NCBI GenBank assembly: GCA_035578905.1
Contig: JAQJVL010000158.1
Location: 1,668,501-1,732,500 of the forward strand
Reading direction: 5' to 3'
DNA from: Stictocephala bisonia
Lineage: Eukaryota; Arthropoda; Insecta; Hemiptera; Membracidae
Length of the DNA: 64,000 bases
Position numbers and translations under genes: made by a program. Numbering within the stretch: position 1 is the stretch's first letter; every line of letters begins with the position of its first letter. Below, piece by piece: positions 11,069 through 23,065 of the stretch. Below the pieces are notes generated by a model, which did no database searches, had not been told where the DNA came from, and was given only the letters and a program-made list of their open reading frames with translations.

Positions 11069-12738
11069 CTGCAAATATTATTAGTCGGGTAAGTGCAGTG
11101 GAACAATACTTGGCAACAAATTGTTATGATTTCCATATTAATGGTCAAATTTTATAATTGTATAAATTATTTCTAAAGTCGTACACAACTCATCTTGTAC
11201 TGAATTATAAATGTACTTGGGACTTTCATATCTAATGTTTTTTTTAGTATATTCTAATACTTTTTAGTGATATTCAAGTTTCTGGTGTAAGTCTAAACAT
11301 AATTTTACAAACTTTAATGAAGAAACCTAATATTTATAAGTAAATAATAAAAGATAAACAAATTTCATAGAAAAATAAATAAATTATTTAAATAATTTGA
11401 ACAATACAAAAAACCTCAAGGGGAACGAGCTTGATTTTATTAATTTAATGAAAAATACAAAGCAAACACTTAAAATATAAAACATGGTCATGGTAATACA
11501 AGAACTGTTAATTTGTCCAAGGTTTATGAAATATGTCGAATTACTAATGATTCATTAAAAAGATGAATACTGCCAATAACAATATAATTTATTATGTTAC
11601 AACAATTAAATTTTAATAACTCTGGGCTGTTAAAGTTTTCATTATAGGTTATGTATGAACTACAATGCTTACTACTGCTTACTTATAAAAGTCCTGTATT
11701 TCTTTAATTAATTTAATCATCGGCAGGTGGTCAATTACTGCAAGGGTCAGACTGTGAACAAGAGGCTGCAGGGCTGTCGGCCATGTTGGTTTTAATCACA
11801 TAAGAACAATGTTATTTTCGAACTAGACAGTTGGATATTCACGTGTATCCAAAATAAACAGTTATTTTTAAACAGATTTTTTTAAACAAATTGCATTTGA
11901 TTAAGTCTGAAAGTGCATGTTGGAATTTCTTTACAAATTCATAATTAGTTTTACAGAAAAAATTATTAAACATATTTACTTTGAAGTTTTATTTTCACAT
12001 ATTTTTTAAAACTGAGCATATGTATTCAAAATATCAAAAGCAAACATAATGTGTAATATGATAACATTTATAATTACACCTTATACACAACTTTTGGTCA
12101 ATTAATAATGAAAAAATTTGGATTCTCAAATAACATTGTGCTAATGGGATTAAAACCAACATGGCGGGTTCTTAATTCAGATTTGTTTAAAACTATCTCC
12201 TAGTAAAAGTAAAATTTAACAGTTTTACACAGAGAATATTCACATTTAAATTTAGTGAGATGTATAATTCAAATATTAATAATCACGTTATTTTATTCAA
12301 TAAGTAAGCACTTGAAAAATTAAATATTTATAACTTGCAACTTCTTAATAGACCATTATAGTATTGAATTCATTAAAATTGTTCTTGCAATCATATATTT
12401 ATTCGTTTTTTATAAGTATGTTGTTTAAGTTGTTAGATTAGGCTTACCAAAAATATCATGGGTATCACTACACTAATTAAAAATTAGTCCTTTTGTTATT
12501 CTGTAGTTTTACTGTGTATCAATCACCTTTTTAATGACGATTGTAGAAATACTGTGAAAACTCATGGATATATGATTGTTGAAGGGTTTAAATTTTTCTT
12601 ATCTTTGGGACTAGGTGTATAATAAAATTATTCTCTATATAAAATAACATTTAATTACTTACTTATCTAAGGTATAATAATTACAAAGAAGAACATATGA
12701 ACAATGACAAGAGGTAGGAACTTATGTTGAGCACAGAC
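11069..12738. other. Intronic AT-rich stretch
   Basis: No exon, repeat or mobile element was recognised. A slightly GC-richer patch around 11,720-11,790 has no open frame with a splice acceptor that I can defend. Confidence 0.35.
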
Positions 12739-13106
12739 TTACTGAACCCCCAAACGAGAGTGTGAAGCGTTAGGGTGCATGACCTTTAAATGTTGGGTCA
12801 GTGTGTCGTTGCGGGTGAAAGGTCGTTGACACAAGGGACAGAAGAACTTGGGTTTTTGGCCACATTCGAACCTGAGATGGCGGTTAAGGGTGCCTTTGGT
12901 AGAATACTTCTTGCCACAGCGATAACACTTGTGACTGTGCTGTAACGCTAACACTGCCAGTGGGATGATTGGTGGGATTGCAGCGCCGCAGTGGTCTGAC
13001 AATATACACACAGCATCTCCACTTCTGTCTGAGAGAGACAAAGGGATTTTCTCGTCTTCTTTATCAAGTTTTTTGGTGATATTTAATTCTACAGTCCATG
13101 GCAGTT
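12739..13106 (-). CDS. lola: lola-type zinc-finger terminal exon
   Basis: Alternative 3' exon of the same series. I place the acceptor at CCATATCCTATTTCAG. The exon then starts with AA completing a codon, followed by LPWTVELNITKK, and codes for 121 residues. The frame is also open a further 27 codons upstream, but no acceptor in the shared phase is as good. A 66-residue leader, acidic at first (KEDEK) and then hydrophobic with prolines (AAIPPIIPLAVLAL), precedes finger 1, CYRC…H-x4-C (HLRFEC). The linker GQKPKFF and finger 2, CPLC…H-x4-H (HLKVMH), follow, then a 12-residue tail. The hydrophobic run is unusual beside zinc fingers. Confidence 0.82.
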
Positions 13107-14612
13107 CTGAAATAGGATATGGATTGTTAGTAGTGATATTTGGGTGGTTAGTAAGTAATTCCAGGCTCTTCTTTGAAACTATATTCAATAATAACTATTT
13201 TTATAAATAAAAATCAAGGTTCCTTACATTTTTGTAGGCTACACAAAACTCGAAAAGTAGTGAATAGGTTTATAACAACTCAAAAAGTAACAAATACATT
13301 TGCAATTTTCATACGACATTGCATTTATATATAAGACTGTTTTTATGTATTTAATTTCCAAAATTGTAAACAGGAACAGAGCATTTCAAGCAATTTCCGA
13401 CCTATCTACATTTCACAAATCAAAATAAATGTCTGTGCTGAATACCTGCTACTGTGACCAGCTGATTTGTGTGCTTATTATCCTGTAAGTTTATTATTGT
13501 GGCCAGATGAGTGTTTATTTATGAAAACAACTGTAAGTTACTTTATTTCAGATAAAATTAAATAAAAAGTCAACATTTATTTTTCTAACAACTAAAGACA
13601 AAAATACTGACTAATCAAGAATATCAGACTAAGCCACAGTAAAGTGTGCCGAGTTTAGCTAGTAAAATATAAGCCATAAAATATATTACATACTTTATGA
13701 CATCACAGCCCTCTCTTACTCTTTGATAGAACAACAAATTATTTTTAAACCAAACCTTTAGTTTTAGAAATAATTGAGCTTTAAATACACATTAATTTTC
13801 ATTCCTTATATTCTCTTTCTTTTTTTTATACACTGTATTTAATTTCTCTAAAGATATGTTTTGCATTTTTAAAATGGAGAAATAATTATTATCAAACCAC
13901 ACTAATGTCAGGTAATTTTGAATGTGTATGATTTGTAACCATGTACAACTAATTGATTACAACAAACTATTTTGTTTGGAGAAAATATGTATATCTATTT
14001 TTAGTTGTATTTAGAGTTTAACATATCATAATGTCTTATAATGTATTTTATTTATTTTCTATTCAATTTTTTTTTACTAATTATTTTTAGCAATATATTA
14101 AATGTAATTTTTGAACAAAAAATATTTTAATCACTTTGTATTGTGGTGGAATTTTTCATAGGAATAACTAGTTGAAAAAATACAAATTCTAGAGAAATAT
14201 GTAATTTTAATAAATTTATACAACATTTTGCAAGTAAAATTTATGACAACTTAAAGACACCTTTTCAATAACAACTAACTATAACATTCACATAGAACGG
14301 CTATTATATAATTAGATGAAAACTGATATAAAATGAATGAATATACCTAACTGTTTAAAAACATTCAAATGTAACAAGAAGTGATTGTATCTAGTGTGTA
14401 AACATTGCCATACAACTTTGATATATTTAAATATGAGAAAGATAAACTAATTAATTCTTATCTAACTGAATTAATACAACAATTAACTTCATTATAATAA
14501 TACAATATTAATTAATCTGATACTAATTAAAATATATTAATAATTTTAAACTGAGTTATATTTATATCCACAAGCAAATTGTACTTTTTACCATCAAACA
14601 CAACATTCCTTG
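13107..14612. other. Intronic AT-rich stretch
   Basis: Nothing recognised. Very AT-rich from 13,700 to 14,580. Confidence 0.4.
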
Positions 14613-14727
14613 GCTGTACCTGTATGGGCGGGCGGGTTGGTCAAACCACTGTACATGTATGGGCGGGTGGGTGGGCAATACCACTGTGCGTGTGTGGGTG
14701 GGTCAATACTACTGTTCGTGTATGGGC
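14613..14727 (+). repeat. GGGTGGG minisatellite, forward array
   Basis: Four imperfect units of the form CTGTACRTGTATGGGYGGG followed by GGTCAATAC. This is the same unit as at 4.5 and 63.2 kb, here in one orientation only. The G-runs make it the most GC-rich patch for several kb. Confidence 0.75.
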
Positions 14728-16580
14728 CATTTTGGATCATACAAATTGAGTGCCGCCATCTTATTTATGAGTAAAAATTTCAACTTTTGTGAATTTTCAG
14801 ACTTTTATGAGTACCAGTGAGTCATGGGCATGGGCATAAACTGCCTATCAAAGTTCACATTGATTAAATAGGCTCAAGTTTACTTGTCGTTCTAGTCACC
14901 TTTGCAATACCGACCCGCCATATTACCGACTTGTCGTTATAGTCACCTATAGTTATAGTTTTCAACTCATCTTATATTTTCAATTTTCATGATAGAATTT
15001 TATGAAAAATTGTTTTATTAAAAGCTAAAATCTCTTTTCTAGCTGGCAATCTTGGCTTTTTGGTCATGAAATACCTCCCCTGGAGTTATTATAATAAAAT
15101 TTCCCCTTTTCTTTTAAAATTAAAAATTAGTCATCGAAAGGACGATAAAATGATTATATGACATAAATACGTATGTACAATTTTTAAACCATGGGATTAC
15201 TTTAAAATTTTGAATTCAGTGTGTGAAAGCCAAATAAAATTACTGTACAAAATGAAATAATTTTTTTTGAGAAAAACTAGTTAATTGATAATTAATTATG
15301 GATTGTAAGTTTTTTAGTCAATCACCGTTAAATCTCTGCTTCATTTTGATATGTTCAACAATTTTTATACATTTTAAAATGTAGTGTAACTAAACAATAA
15401 TCATGGTAAAATTTTGATTAATTGTATATTTAAAGAAAATTTAAATAAAAAAAGAAGCATTTTTTATTTTATCCATAAATGGGGCGTACTAGTCATGAGT
15501 AGATTGCTAAAAAAATGACTATGCGTTTTAAATATAAGTTCATATATTGCCTAGATCATAATTTTTTACTACACAGTATTAATCTGATGTCTAAAAAAAT
15601 TCTAAGAAAAGGAGCGATCACATTACATGATATTTATGTTTCTACTGTAATATTTTATTTTTCTAGATAACTGATAAATCTGAAATCAAACCCAGAAAAC
15701 AATACCAAACTGATACAAATAGATAACACCCATTATAATGTTACCAGCATGTAGCTCAGCCTTTACTGCTGAGGAATTAGAATTCTGATTTAACTTCAAA
15801 ATGTTTTAATAAATACTTCTTACTGTATTTTACGCTTGGCCATCAACACAACATTTAAAACAACCTAACATTCTCAATTATATCTATACTTAATAAATAC
15901 CAATTTAAACAATAAAATAACCGCTAAAATTATATCCCTGAATACATTTGTAATAAAGTAGAAATAAACAAATTATTAAGTTAATTTTTAGAAGGCACAA
16001 AGATATTTTCAATAAGTTATTAGATATGTGATAGTAACATCTATACAGTAACAGTTTTACGTTGCACTTCAATCCTAATATACAATAACATTCATTTGTT
16101 AAAAAGCTAACAAAAGTAAACTTACAAAAATAATATGGCACAATTATTTACATGCTAACTAATTAAAAGTTCATTTTTATTTTTATTTTGGTACTAATAA
16201 TTTTATACGCAGAACATGAATTAAAATTCAATACAACATTAACATTCTATAATTAACATGAGAAAATATATGCTTAATTTAAAAATAATATAAGGAAAAT
16301 ATCTTGTGTGAAATAATTGTATTCGACTGAAACCAATCAGTTAAATGTATTAATTTTAGGGTGATTTTATTCTATCTATTAAAGTACTAAGAACAATCTT
16401 AGAAATTTACATAATAAATTGTTCCTAAACATATATCAAATGTTTATCCAATTTTTATGACTTTTTCAATATGCTATAAACAATTTTCAGCTTTAACACG
16501 TTTCACTGCTGATGAATTTTCATTGCACTGTGAGACATGGTGATGTAAAACTGATAAAATGCTTTCAAAGTATCTAGTTA
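14728..16580. other. AT-rich non-coding stretch
   Basis: No gene recognised. A GC-richer patch at 14,740-14,950 may be old repeat DNA, since TTGTCGTTMTAGTCACC occurs twice in it (14,884 and 14,929). Confidence 0.35.
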
Positions 16581-16770
16581 GAGTTCAATTTTCATAATAA
16601 TAGACTCAGGCTCCGGAAGCAACAGTAGGAGAGGAAGAGTATCATTGTAAAGGGCGTCTTACAAACATTCGCTTAAATTACACTCGATGCAGGAATGACT
16701 CATCAGATTGCATTCATTAGTTTAGGTTAGTAGTGCTTGGCTGAGTCTACGATTATAAAAAATTGTACTA
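16581..16770. repeat. Dispersed repeat, copy 1
   Basis: A ~190-bp segment containing GACTCAGGCTCCGGAAG, AAAGGGCGTCTTACAA and GCTGAGTCTACGATTATAAA. It closely resembles 56,866-57,070 in the same orientation and order. It has no open frame and no clear terminal repeat, so the family type is unknown. Confidence 0.75.
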
Positions 16771-17028
16771 TATTTTTTTAAACAATAAATTGTTATCCTC
16801 ATTGGATTTACAATGTCATTTATAAATATGTTGTCAGCTAACGTACTCAATTTTTACAGACTTCAATGCCATTTCCTAAAGACACAATTTTATCCTGGAC
16901 AAGATTTAAACTGATATTTCAAGCCATTTATGTCTTATTTTTGTCGTGCCTTTAGTTCTTTGTTGTTCAAAAGTGGCATTGAAGATAAATATTATTCATA
17001 AAACATAACTATCTTGTACATCAATAAT

Positions 17029-17276
17029 TTAATATAGTTCCAGATAGACTAATACATAAATAACACTACAAAATGAGTTATTTAAAACACATAGAACATC
17101 TGATCTATAGTTGAATTGGAAACAAATGCAACTACAAGGGTGTATGCGTGTATATGCGTCATCAGTCGTAAACATGTTATAAAAATTATTCCATTCTTCT
17201 AAACGAGCAATACCTGTCTTTAAGGGTAGGTTTTGATAGGCGGCAGACAAATTAATCAACATGGAGATCCATCCCA
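17029..17276 (-). CDS. Possible extra alternative exon (no known domain)
   Basis: A frame of 81 codons opens two bases after an acceptor (AAATATGACTTCAG), the same phase as the ten better exons. The first ~50 residues look protein-like (LEEWNNFYNMF, TTDDAYTRIHPC), but the rest looks like translated AT-rich DNA and no domain is recognised. One acceptor in three would match the phase by chance, so this is weak. It could equally be non-coding intron. Confidence 0.2.
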
Positions 17277-18613
17277 CTGAAGTCATATTTAATAAAAAGT
17301 TTAAAAATTATAAATTTTTAACTTGCATAAAATGAAATCAAAGTAATCATAACAGCTGATCACAATAAGAATTCAGCTCGTTCAAGTTATCTTGTAAATT
17401 ACTAATTCGCGTTTGATCAGATATGTTATTTTAAGGAAGAACTGCCAAATGTAACAGACAGTGAATTTAAACGTCCTGGAAAAAGGATGATATTTGCCAA
17501 ACATCAATATTTGTAGTCCTGTGATCAATTTAATTATTACCAAATGAAAACTTTTTTCTGAGCATAGATCTTTCATCTGATTTTGTTATTTATAAATAAG
17601 AATCAATCAAGTTATACATTTCTGGTTCTCTGCAGTTTTATTAACTATAATTTATAGAGTCTTCAAATTTGTTAGTACTAAACTGTGAGTATTTTATAGT
17701 ATTTCCCAATTGTATTATTATTTGGGCACATAAGTTGGTTTGACATAGATAATGATCAAAATTTAACCTTGTGACATTAAAGAAACATTTGTTTACACTT
17801 ATAATGCATTCAAACAGTGGAGTACAGAACAAGTTATGCTACAACAAGAATTGTTATAACTAAGAATGCTGGTTGATTATACTTTGTTTAAATCAATAAT
17901 TCTATTGTATATGCCATTTTAGAGTATTTAAAACAACCTGAAATTTGAATGAATTTTATTAATTTTTGTATAATGTAATCCTTTAAATTAACCCATTGCA
18001 TGCGAAATAGCGGACAGGGAACTGGAGGCTGAAATGTGCTTAACCCGCATTCTAGGTCTTTATTCAACACAAACCTAGAATGTCACTATATTTAATGCAC
18101 TATAAAGCGTTAGAATGCAGTCACTCAGTTACTTTACTTGTATGGTAGTTTTATCTATAACAATCTGGCAGAAAGCAATGACAAGTGTATGTGTTTTTCT
18201 TTACTTTAAACAATGAATGTAAGTAAAAAGTCTTTGTTTACTATATTAATAAATTTAAGTATTTGTTTTTAAGAACATACACTATAAATCAATATAACAA
18301 TATACAACTTTTTGTTATAATATAGAAGTAATAAAGAAGTGCAGGAAATGATAGCACAGCGTTAAGTGTAGGTGTGAGGCTAACTGCACACGGGGCTGGC
18401 TGGCGAGGAAAATAAACGTGGCCACTGAACCCAACGCACCTACAGTTTTCACCTACAATGGGTTCTGTAATAAATTTTCTTACATTAGCTATTTATATAC
18501 TTTGGATAATTTTTAGATACCAACATCATATTATTTACAACGTGCTTAATAGAAGGTTTTACGAAATTTATATTCAAATAAAAAATATGTGAACTGTAAA
18601 ACCAGGTATGATT
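17277..18613. other. Intronic stretch, with a GC-richer patch at 18.34-18.45 kb
   Basis: No exon recognised. The patch at 18,340-18,450 (GCTGGCTGGCGAGG) is more GC-rich than its surroundings but has no frame with a matching acceptor and no identified repeat partner. Confidence 0.35.
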
Positions 18614-18906
18614 TTAAACCACTGATGAAAAGCCATTTTTTCTCATGAGGACTGGAACTGAAAAAGGTGTGAAAGAAGAGTCAGAACAATGTTTGTGTAT
18701 TTTGGTATGTATGACTAGTTTGTCCTTGCGGAAAAACTTCTTGTTGCATGTAGGACAGGAGAACTGCGGTTCCTTGCCACATTCATAACGCAGATGACGG
18801 TACAGGTTTCCTCTGCGATTGTAAACCTTGTGGCAGGCATCACATGGGAAAATGCCAACCAATCCATTAGTTTCAAGTCCAGTGTGATTTGATTTGAAGT
18901 ATGAAC
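18614..18906 (-). CDS. lola: lola-type zinc-finger terminal exon
   Basis: Alternative 3' exon. The acceptor is TTCTGCAACTGTTACAG. Two bases (GT) are followed by SYFKSNHTGLE, and the exon codes for 96 residues. Finger 1 is CDAC…H-x4-C (HLRYEC). The linker is GKEPQFS, exactly the family form. Finger 2 is CPTC…H-x3-H (HTKIH), one residue shorter in the last loop than in the sister exons. A 25-residue tail rich in S, F and P follows the fingers. The acceptor, phase and finger order together make this a confident member of the array. Confidence 0.87.
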
Positions 18907-19989
18907 CTGTAACAGTTGCAGAATAAGTGAAGGCCGTCAGTATTTCATGCCTTGATATGATATAAAATTATAATTCAATTTTTAATATCTTTTAATCCAT
19001 GGTGGATATAGAATATTTAAGACGTGCAACCTAAAATTTAGAATAAAAGAACTCGTGTTAAGAGCAATAAGTAACAATTTTTTTTTCACTTTGACCTGTT
19101 AATATTTTGATTTTTTTTAAAATCAATTTATTTGTGTTATATCAACTCAAATAACCAACTTCAAACCTTGATGCCTTTCTATGGATTTAAAGGTACTAGT
19201 CAAAAAGGTATTAGAAAGATTTAAAACTAAAATAAAATATTTACTATTTTACTATGCAAATTAAACGGCAAGTAGTAGTATTTTTTCTATTATTATTTTT
19301 TTATTAAAATGCAGCAACAAACATTTTTAGCTTCAATAACATACTTTCCTTTTAAAAAAATGTATTTCATTATAAACTAAAAAAATTGATGCAAAAAATT
19401 ATAACAAAACTAACTTCTAATGCAAAGCTACTTTATTTAGAATATGAAACTATGAAGAATATTCTTTCCATCACCTTTAATCTAAACTACAATTTTGTCT
19501 ACTATTTTTATCTTTTATATAATTTCAAATAATACTCAAATTATAATGCAATATTTACCATTTGGCATTCCAAAATGGGAAGATATATTTTCAATCCTAT
19601 GAAATCCAATTGATTGTAAAACATTCCACTCAAAAAATACCAAAGAAATAAAACTGAAATTTTAATAAAACACAGCCCCCTCCCAAGACATTTACACCAC
19701 TGATAAAATATAAAAATCGAGAATTGAATTCGCTGCACTAATAAAAACTCAAAATGTTGATTAAGTGAAACTAATTTAGTTGATGCTCAAATTCTGCTTT
19801 ATACTTGAATAAGATGTGTGATCTTAAGAACTGTGGGCAGTAATACTGAATGTTAACAAAGCAGCTGAACAGTGCAAGTAAATAAAGTATTTCGTTCACA
19901 AAAATCTAGTATCTCATGATTTTATAACTCAATAAATAATCTCTGAATAGTATGAGGTGAAGGTCCACCCACCAACCCATACATGTTTG
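18907..19989. other. Intronic AT-rich stretch
   Basis: Nothing recognised. A short GTCCACCCACCAACCCATACATG string at 19,960-19,985 may be a single decayed unit of the GGGTGGG minisatellite family. Confidence 0.35.
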
Positions 19990-20115
19990 GTGGACTGAGT
20001 TGGAGTGGTGGCTCAGTGGCTAAGGCCGCGTGGGCTGTTAGTGCAAGGTCTTGTTCACTCATAGGTCTGTAGGCCCATGTAAACTGGGGAGTGAAATGAA
20101 AAAATAAATAAATAA
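19990..20115 (+). mobile_element. SINE-like element with (AAAT)n tail
   Basis: TGGTGGCTCAGTGGCTAAGG resembles a pol III A box. About 40 bases on there is a weak B-box-like stretch, and the element ends in GAAATGAAAAAATAAATAAA, a simple-repeat tail typical of SINEs. It is short and degenerate, and no target duplication was found. Confidence 0.4.
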
Positions 20116-20204
20116 AAGACTATTTAATAGCAATTTATTAATTTTCAATCACTTTCCAATAAGAATTTGAATCTTTTCCGTTAATTTACTACCATTACCA
20201 TAAC

Positions 20205-20345
20205 TTAGGTTAACCTAAGATAACCAACCAAACTTAACATAATTAAACCTAACACAACCTAACCTGACCAAACCTAACACAACATAACCAAACCTAATAT
20301 GACCTAACCGAACCTTATTAAATCTAACATGACCTTATTAAATCT
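20205..20345. repeat. Degenerate AACCTAA (telomere-like) stretch
   Basis: More than a dozen AACCTAA/AACCWAA-like units, such as AACACAACCTAACCTGACC, follow one another without a strict period. The insect telomere repeat is TTAGG/CCTAA. This is either a decayed interstitial telomeric tract or one of the AACCTAAC-rich low-complexity tracts common in insects. The strand bias is strong, with C only on the plus strand. Confidence 0.7.
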
Positions 20346-21827
20346 AACAGTAGTAGTGGTAGTAAATTAACCGAAAAGGTCCAAGAATTTAACGAAGAGC
20401 ACTTCCGTAAAGAGGCAAATAGTCAGCATAACACTTCACTGATTGCTGCAAGCTTCAATTTACTGAAGAAAACAAATTCTCTAACTGTAGATAATAAATT
20501 CATCTAAAATGATCTTCTTAGTTCTACCACCAACTTTCCTGTATATTCCACAAGACTTGTAATATTTACAGACTGTTAAGCACCGAAGCCCATTTATATT
20601 AATATTTGTGTACTCCTCTTAACATTTTTCCAACTAATTTACTTACGTAAACACTTCTTAACCTAATATTTACTCACACAATAGAAGTATATAAGAATAC
20701 TTCAATGTTACCACTCTTTTTGTGGAATAAGGGTGGGTGGTCTATAAAACAACTATTTGAAAATATTATTAATGTATAGGAAAGGTTTTAAGCAATCTGA
20801 TTATTAGTTTGTAATAATAAAACATTAAATTAAAAATAATTTTTTTAGGAGGACCTACAGGCAAGCCGCTGTTAATTAGGGGGCTTCTCGAAACTAAAAC
20901 CCATTCTAACCTTTCTGCCGGAGCTGGCCAGTGACAAAAAATGACTCATACTATGCACTTTTCCACAACATCACAATTTTTTTTATATACAATTATAAGT
21001 CAAAATTAACAATTTATTTCAATTATACTTAAACATTTTTTAAATATGACTCTGAACTTGGACATAAAGTTGAAAGCCAGTCAAAATAAAAGAATAGTTC
21101 ATAGTGCATGAATCATAGATTTACTAACATTTAGATCTAAATTCACTTTATTCTAAATTCAAATGTTTCTAAGTAAAAATTTAAAACGCTCTTCATTTCT
21201 CACCCGAGCTCATTGGTTGTTGGTCATTCACTTTAAACGGGGGTTGTCCAGTTGCACCAATGGTCATTTCGAACCCTTTGGAACAGTATTCAGTTACAAT
21301 GGGCCATGGTCAGTTTAAATTGACGTAATATAGACCATTATTTATTAATTTTCGTAACAAATTTATCCCAAGAAAACTTTTTAGATTCAAAGCACAAATA
21401 TGTGGGCAGATTAATTTCTAGGATGAATTATATCAAGCTATTTTACTTCCATTACAAAAAGTAATAGGTTTATGTTGTGCTAAAACCAACCTTGCATAAA
21501 TAATTTATTTCCATGTAACATATCAACAGTTGTATTACTGTTCTGAGGTATTAATGTGTTTGGAAAAGCAATACTTTCTTTCAATTTTATTATTTTTTAA
21601 AGTTATGCATTTCTATTTATGTCAGTTCATGTGCTTCAAAACACATTGTAGACTTTGGGCAATGGACGTCTTTATTTAATTTTATAACAGCTTGCTAAAC
21701 TAAACAAATTACTTTTTTTTGCGTCAATATAATATCAATATTTTGAAAAAAGGTTAAACTCAATTTATATCAATAACTTTGCATTCATTTCCATACTGTA
21801 AAAAATGTATTGGTATATCATTGAAAT

Positions 21828-21828
<1 letters not shown>
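20346..21828. other. AT-rich non-coding stretch
   Basis: No gene. A GC-richer patch at 20,850-20,940 (GGACCTACAGGCAAGCCGC) and another at 21,200-21,310 are unassigned and have no supported frame. Confidence 0.35.

Positions 21829-21908
<80 letters not shown>
21829..21908. repeat. (AT)n microsatellite
   Basis: About 80 bases of AT repeat interrupted by two TAC/GTA variants, self-complementary throughout. Confidence 0.95.
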
Positions 21909-21911
<3 letters not shown>

Positions 21912-22724
21912 ATTAAAACCATTATTTTAAAGTATATTTTATATTGATTTCAAAATTAACTCTTCCCGACTGTTCAGTATTATAACTAGATCTTTTTAGT
22001 AATTGTGTTTTTGCTCGATAAATTTGCAAAAAAAAAAAACTTATCTTGTATGATAGAGCCAGTTAAAGTGATAATTATTATAGTTGAGATCGTTATGATA
22101 AACAAAAGCAATGATAGTGTAACTTAAAGGCCTAAGTTACTGATGTGTTTGCCAGGGAAAATGAAAATCTGCCGTAAACCTCTCATGTAAGAACTACATA
22201 CGGCTAAGGTTAGCAAACATTATAAAAAAACATCTTTGTTTTAGAAAGTTTCACTACTGAATTTAAACATTGTCCATACATAACTCTCAATGAATTCTAC
22301 TTTGCTATCGGAAACCATCAGTATTATGATATTGTTTCATGTAAGTAAACTTTTTGTTGAATTTGTCTGTGATAACTATAGAAAATCGCGGAATGGAAGT
22401 GCGTTCTACCTGAAGAGACCCAGATTTGACCGCCAGTGCAGCTAGACATCAGCCCTTTAAACAAGTTTGCCGCTATACAGAACTGCTTCTAATTGTTTTT
22501 ATTACTTATTGTAGTAAGTTCTTATTAGTTTAAATGAGAACTACAATTATTTGCTTCCAAAATCAATTTTCCTCATAGATTATTAAGCTTACAGTTGTTT
22601 AAGTTATTTGTATTGGCAAGAGTAATGTTAAGTATAATGATAGGGAATAGAGTTACTTAAGTTTTAAGGGTTAGTTTATTTATTTATTTGTAAGATACCG
22701 ATCTTTAAGATATGGGCGAATATG

Positions 22725-22940
22725 GATTTTGAAAAAGTGTAGAGGGGCAAATGTAGTCATTGTTACAAACTAAGGCAGACTATTCCGTAGAAAGTGTCAT
22801 TCATTAATAGCCCAATGACAAACAGCCGGTGGTTATCAGCTGATCCCTTTTCAAAATCTGTTACAACTCTGATTAGGATGGAACTGAGAACCTTAACCTA
22901 TGAAGTTGGGCTTTAACCAACTACGCTACTGGCCTATCTT
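22725..22940 (-). mobile_element. tRNA-derived SINE-like element, reverse orientation
   Basis: On the minus strand it reads GCCAGTAGCGTAGTTGGTTA (A-box-like), then AAGGTTCTCAGTTCCATCC (B-box-like), then about 150 bases of unrelated body. The spacing of the boxes fits a tRNA-related SINE head. The rest has no coding potential. The distal limit is approximate. Confidence 0.5.
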
Positions 22941-23008
22941 TATTTAAGTACTAATTTTAAATATGTAATGTAGTTGAAACAATTGTAGTAGTTAAAGAAG
23001 TATAATGA

Positions 23009-23065
23009 CCACTAAGGCGTTCGCTGTGGCTATAAGAGAGCAAACTGTTTCCTTATTCTATGTGG
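23009..23065. repeat. 57-bp dispersed motif, copy 1
   Basis: CCACTAAGGCGTTCG…TAAGARAGCAAMCTGTTTCC…TGTGG is shared with 30,301-30,358 at high identity over the whole length. Both copies have the same orientation. The motif ends abruptly at each side. Confidence 0.75.

Noticed and set aside
22725..22940. tRNA gene
   Set aside because: A and B boxes are recognisable but no acceptor stem or anticodon arm can be formed. It fits a SINE head.
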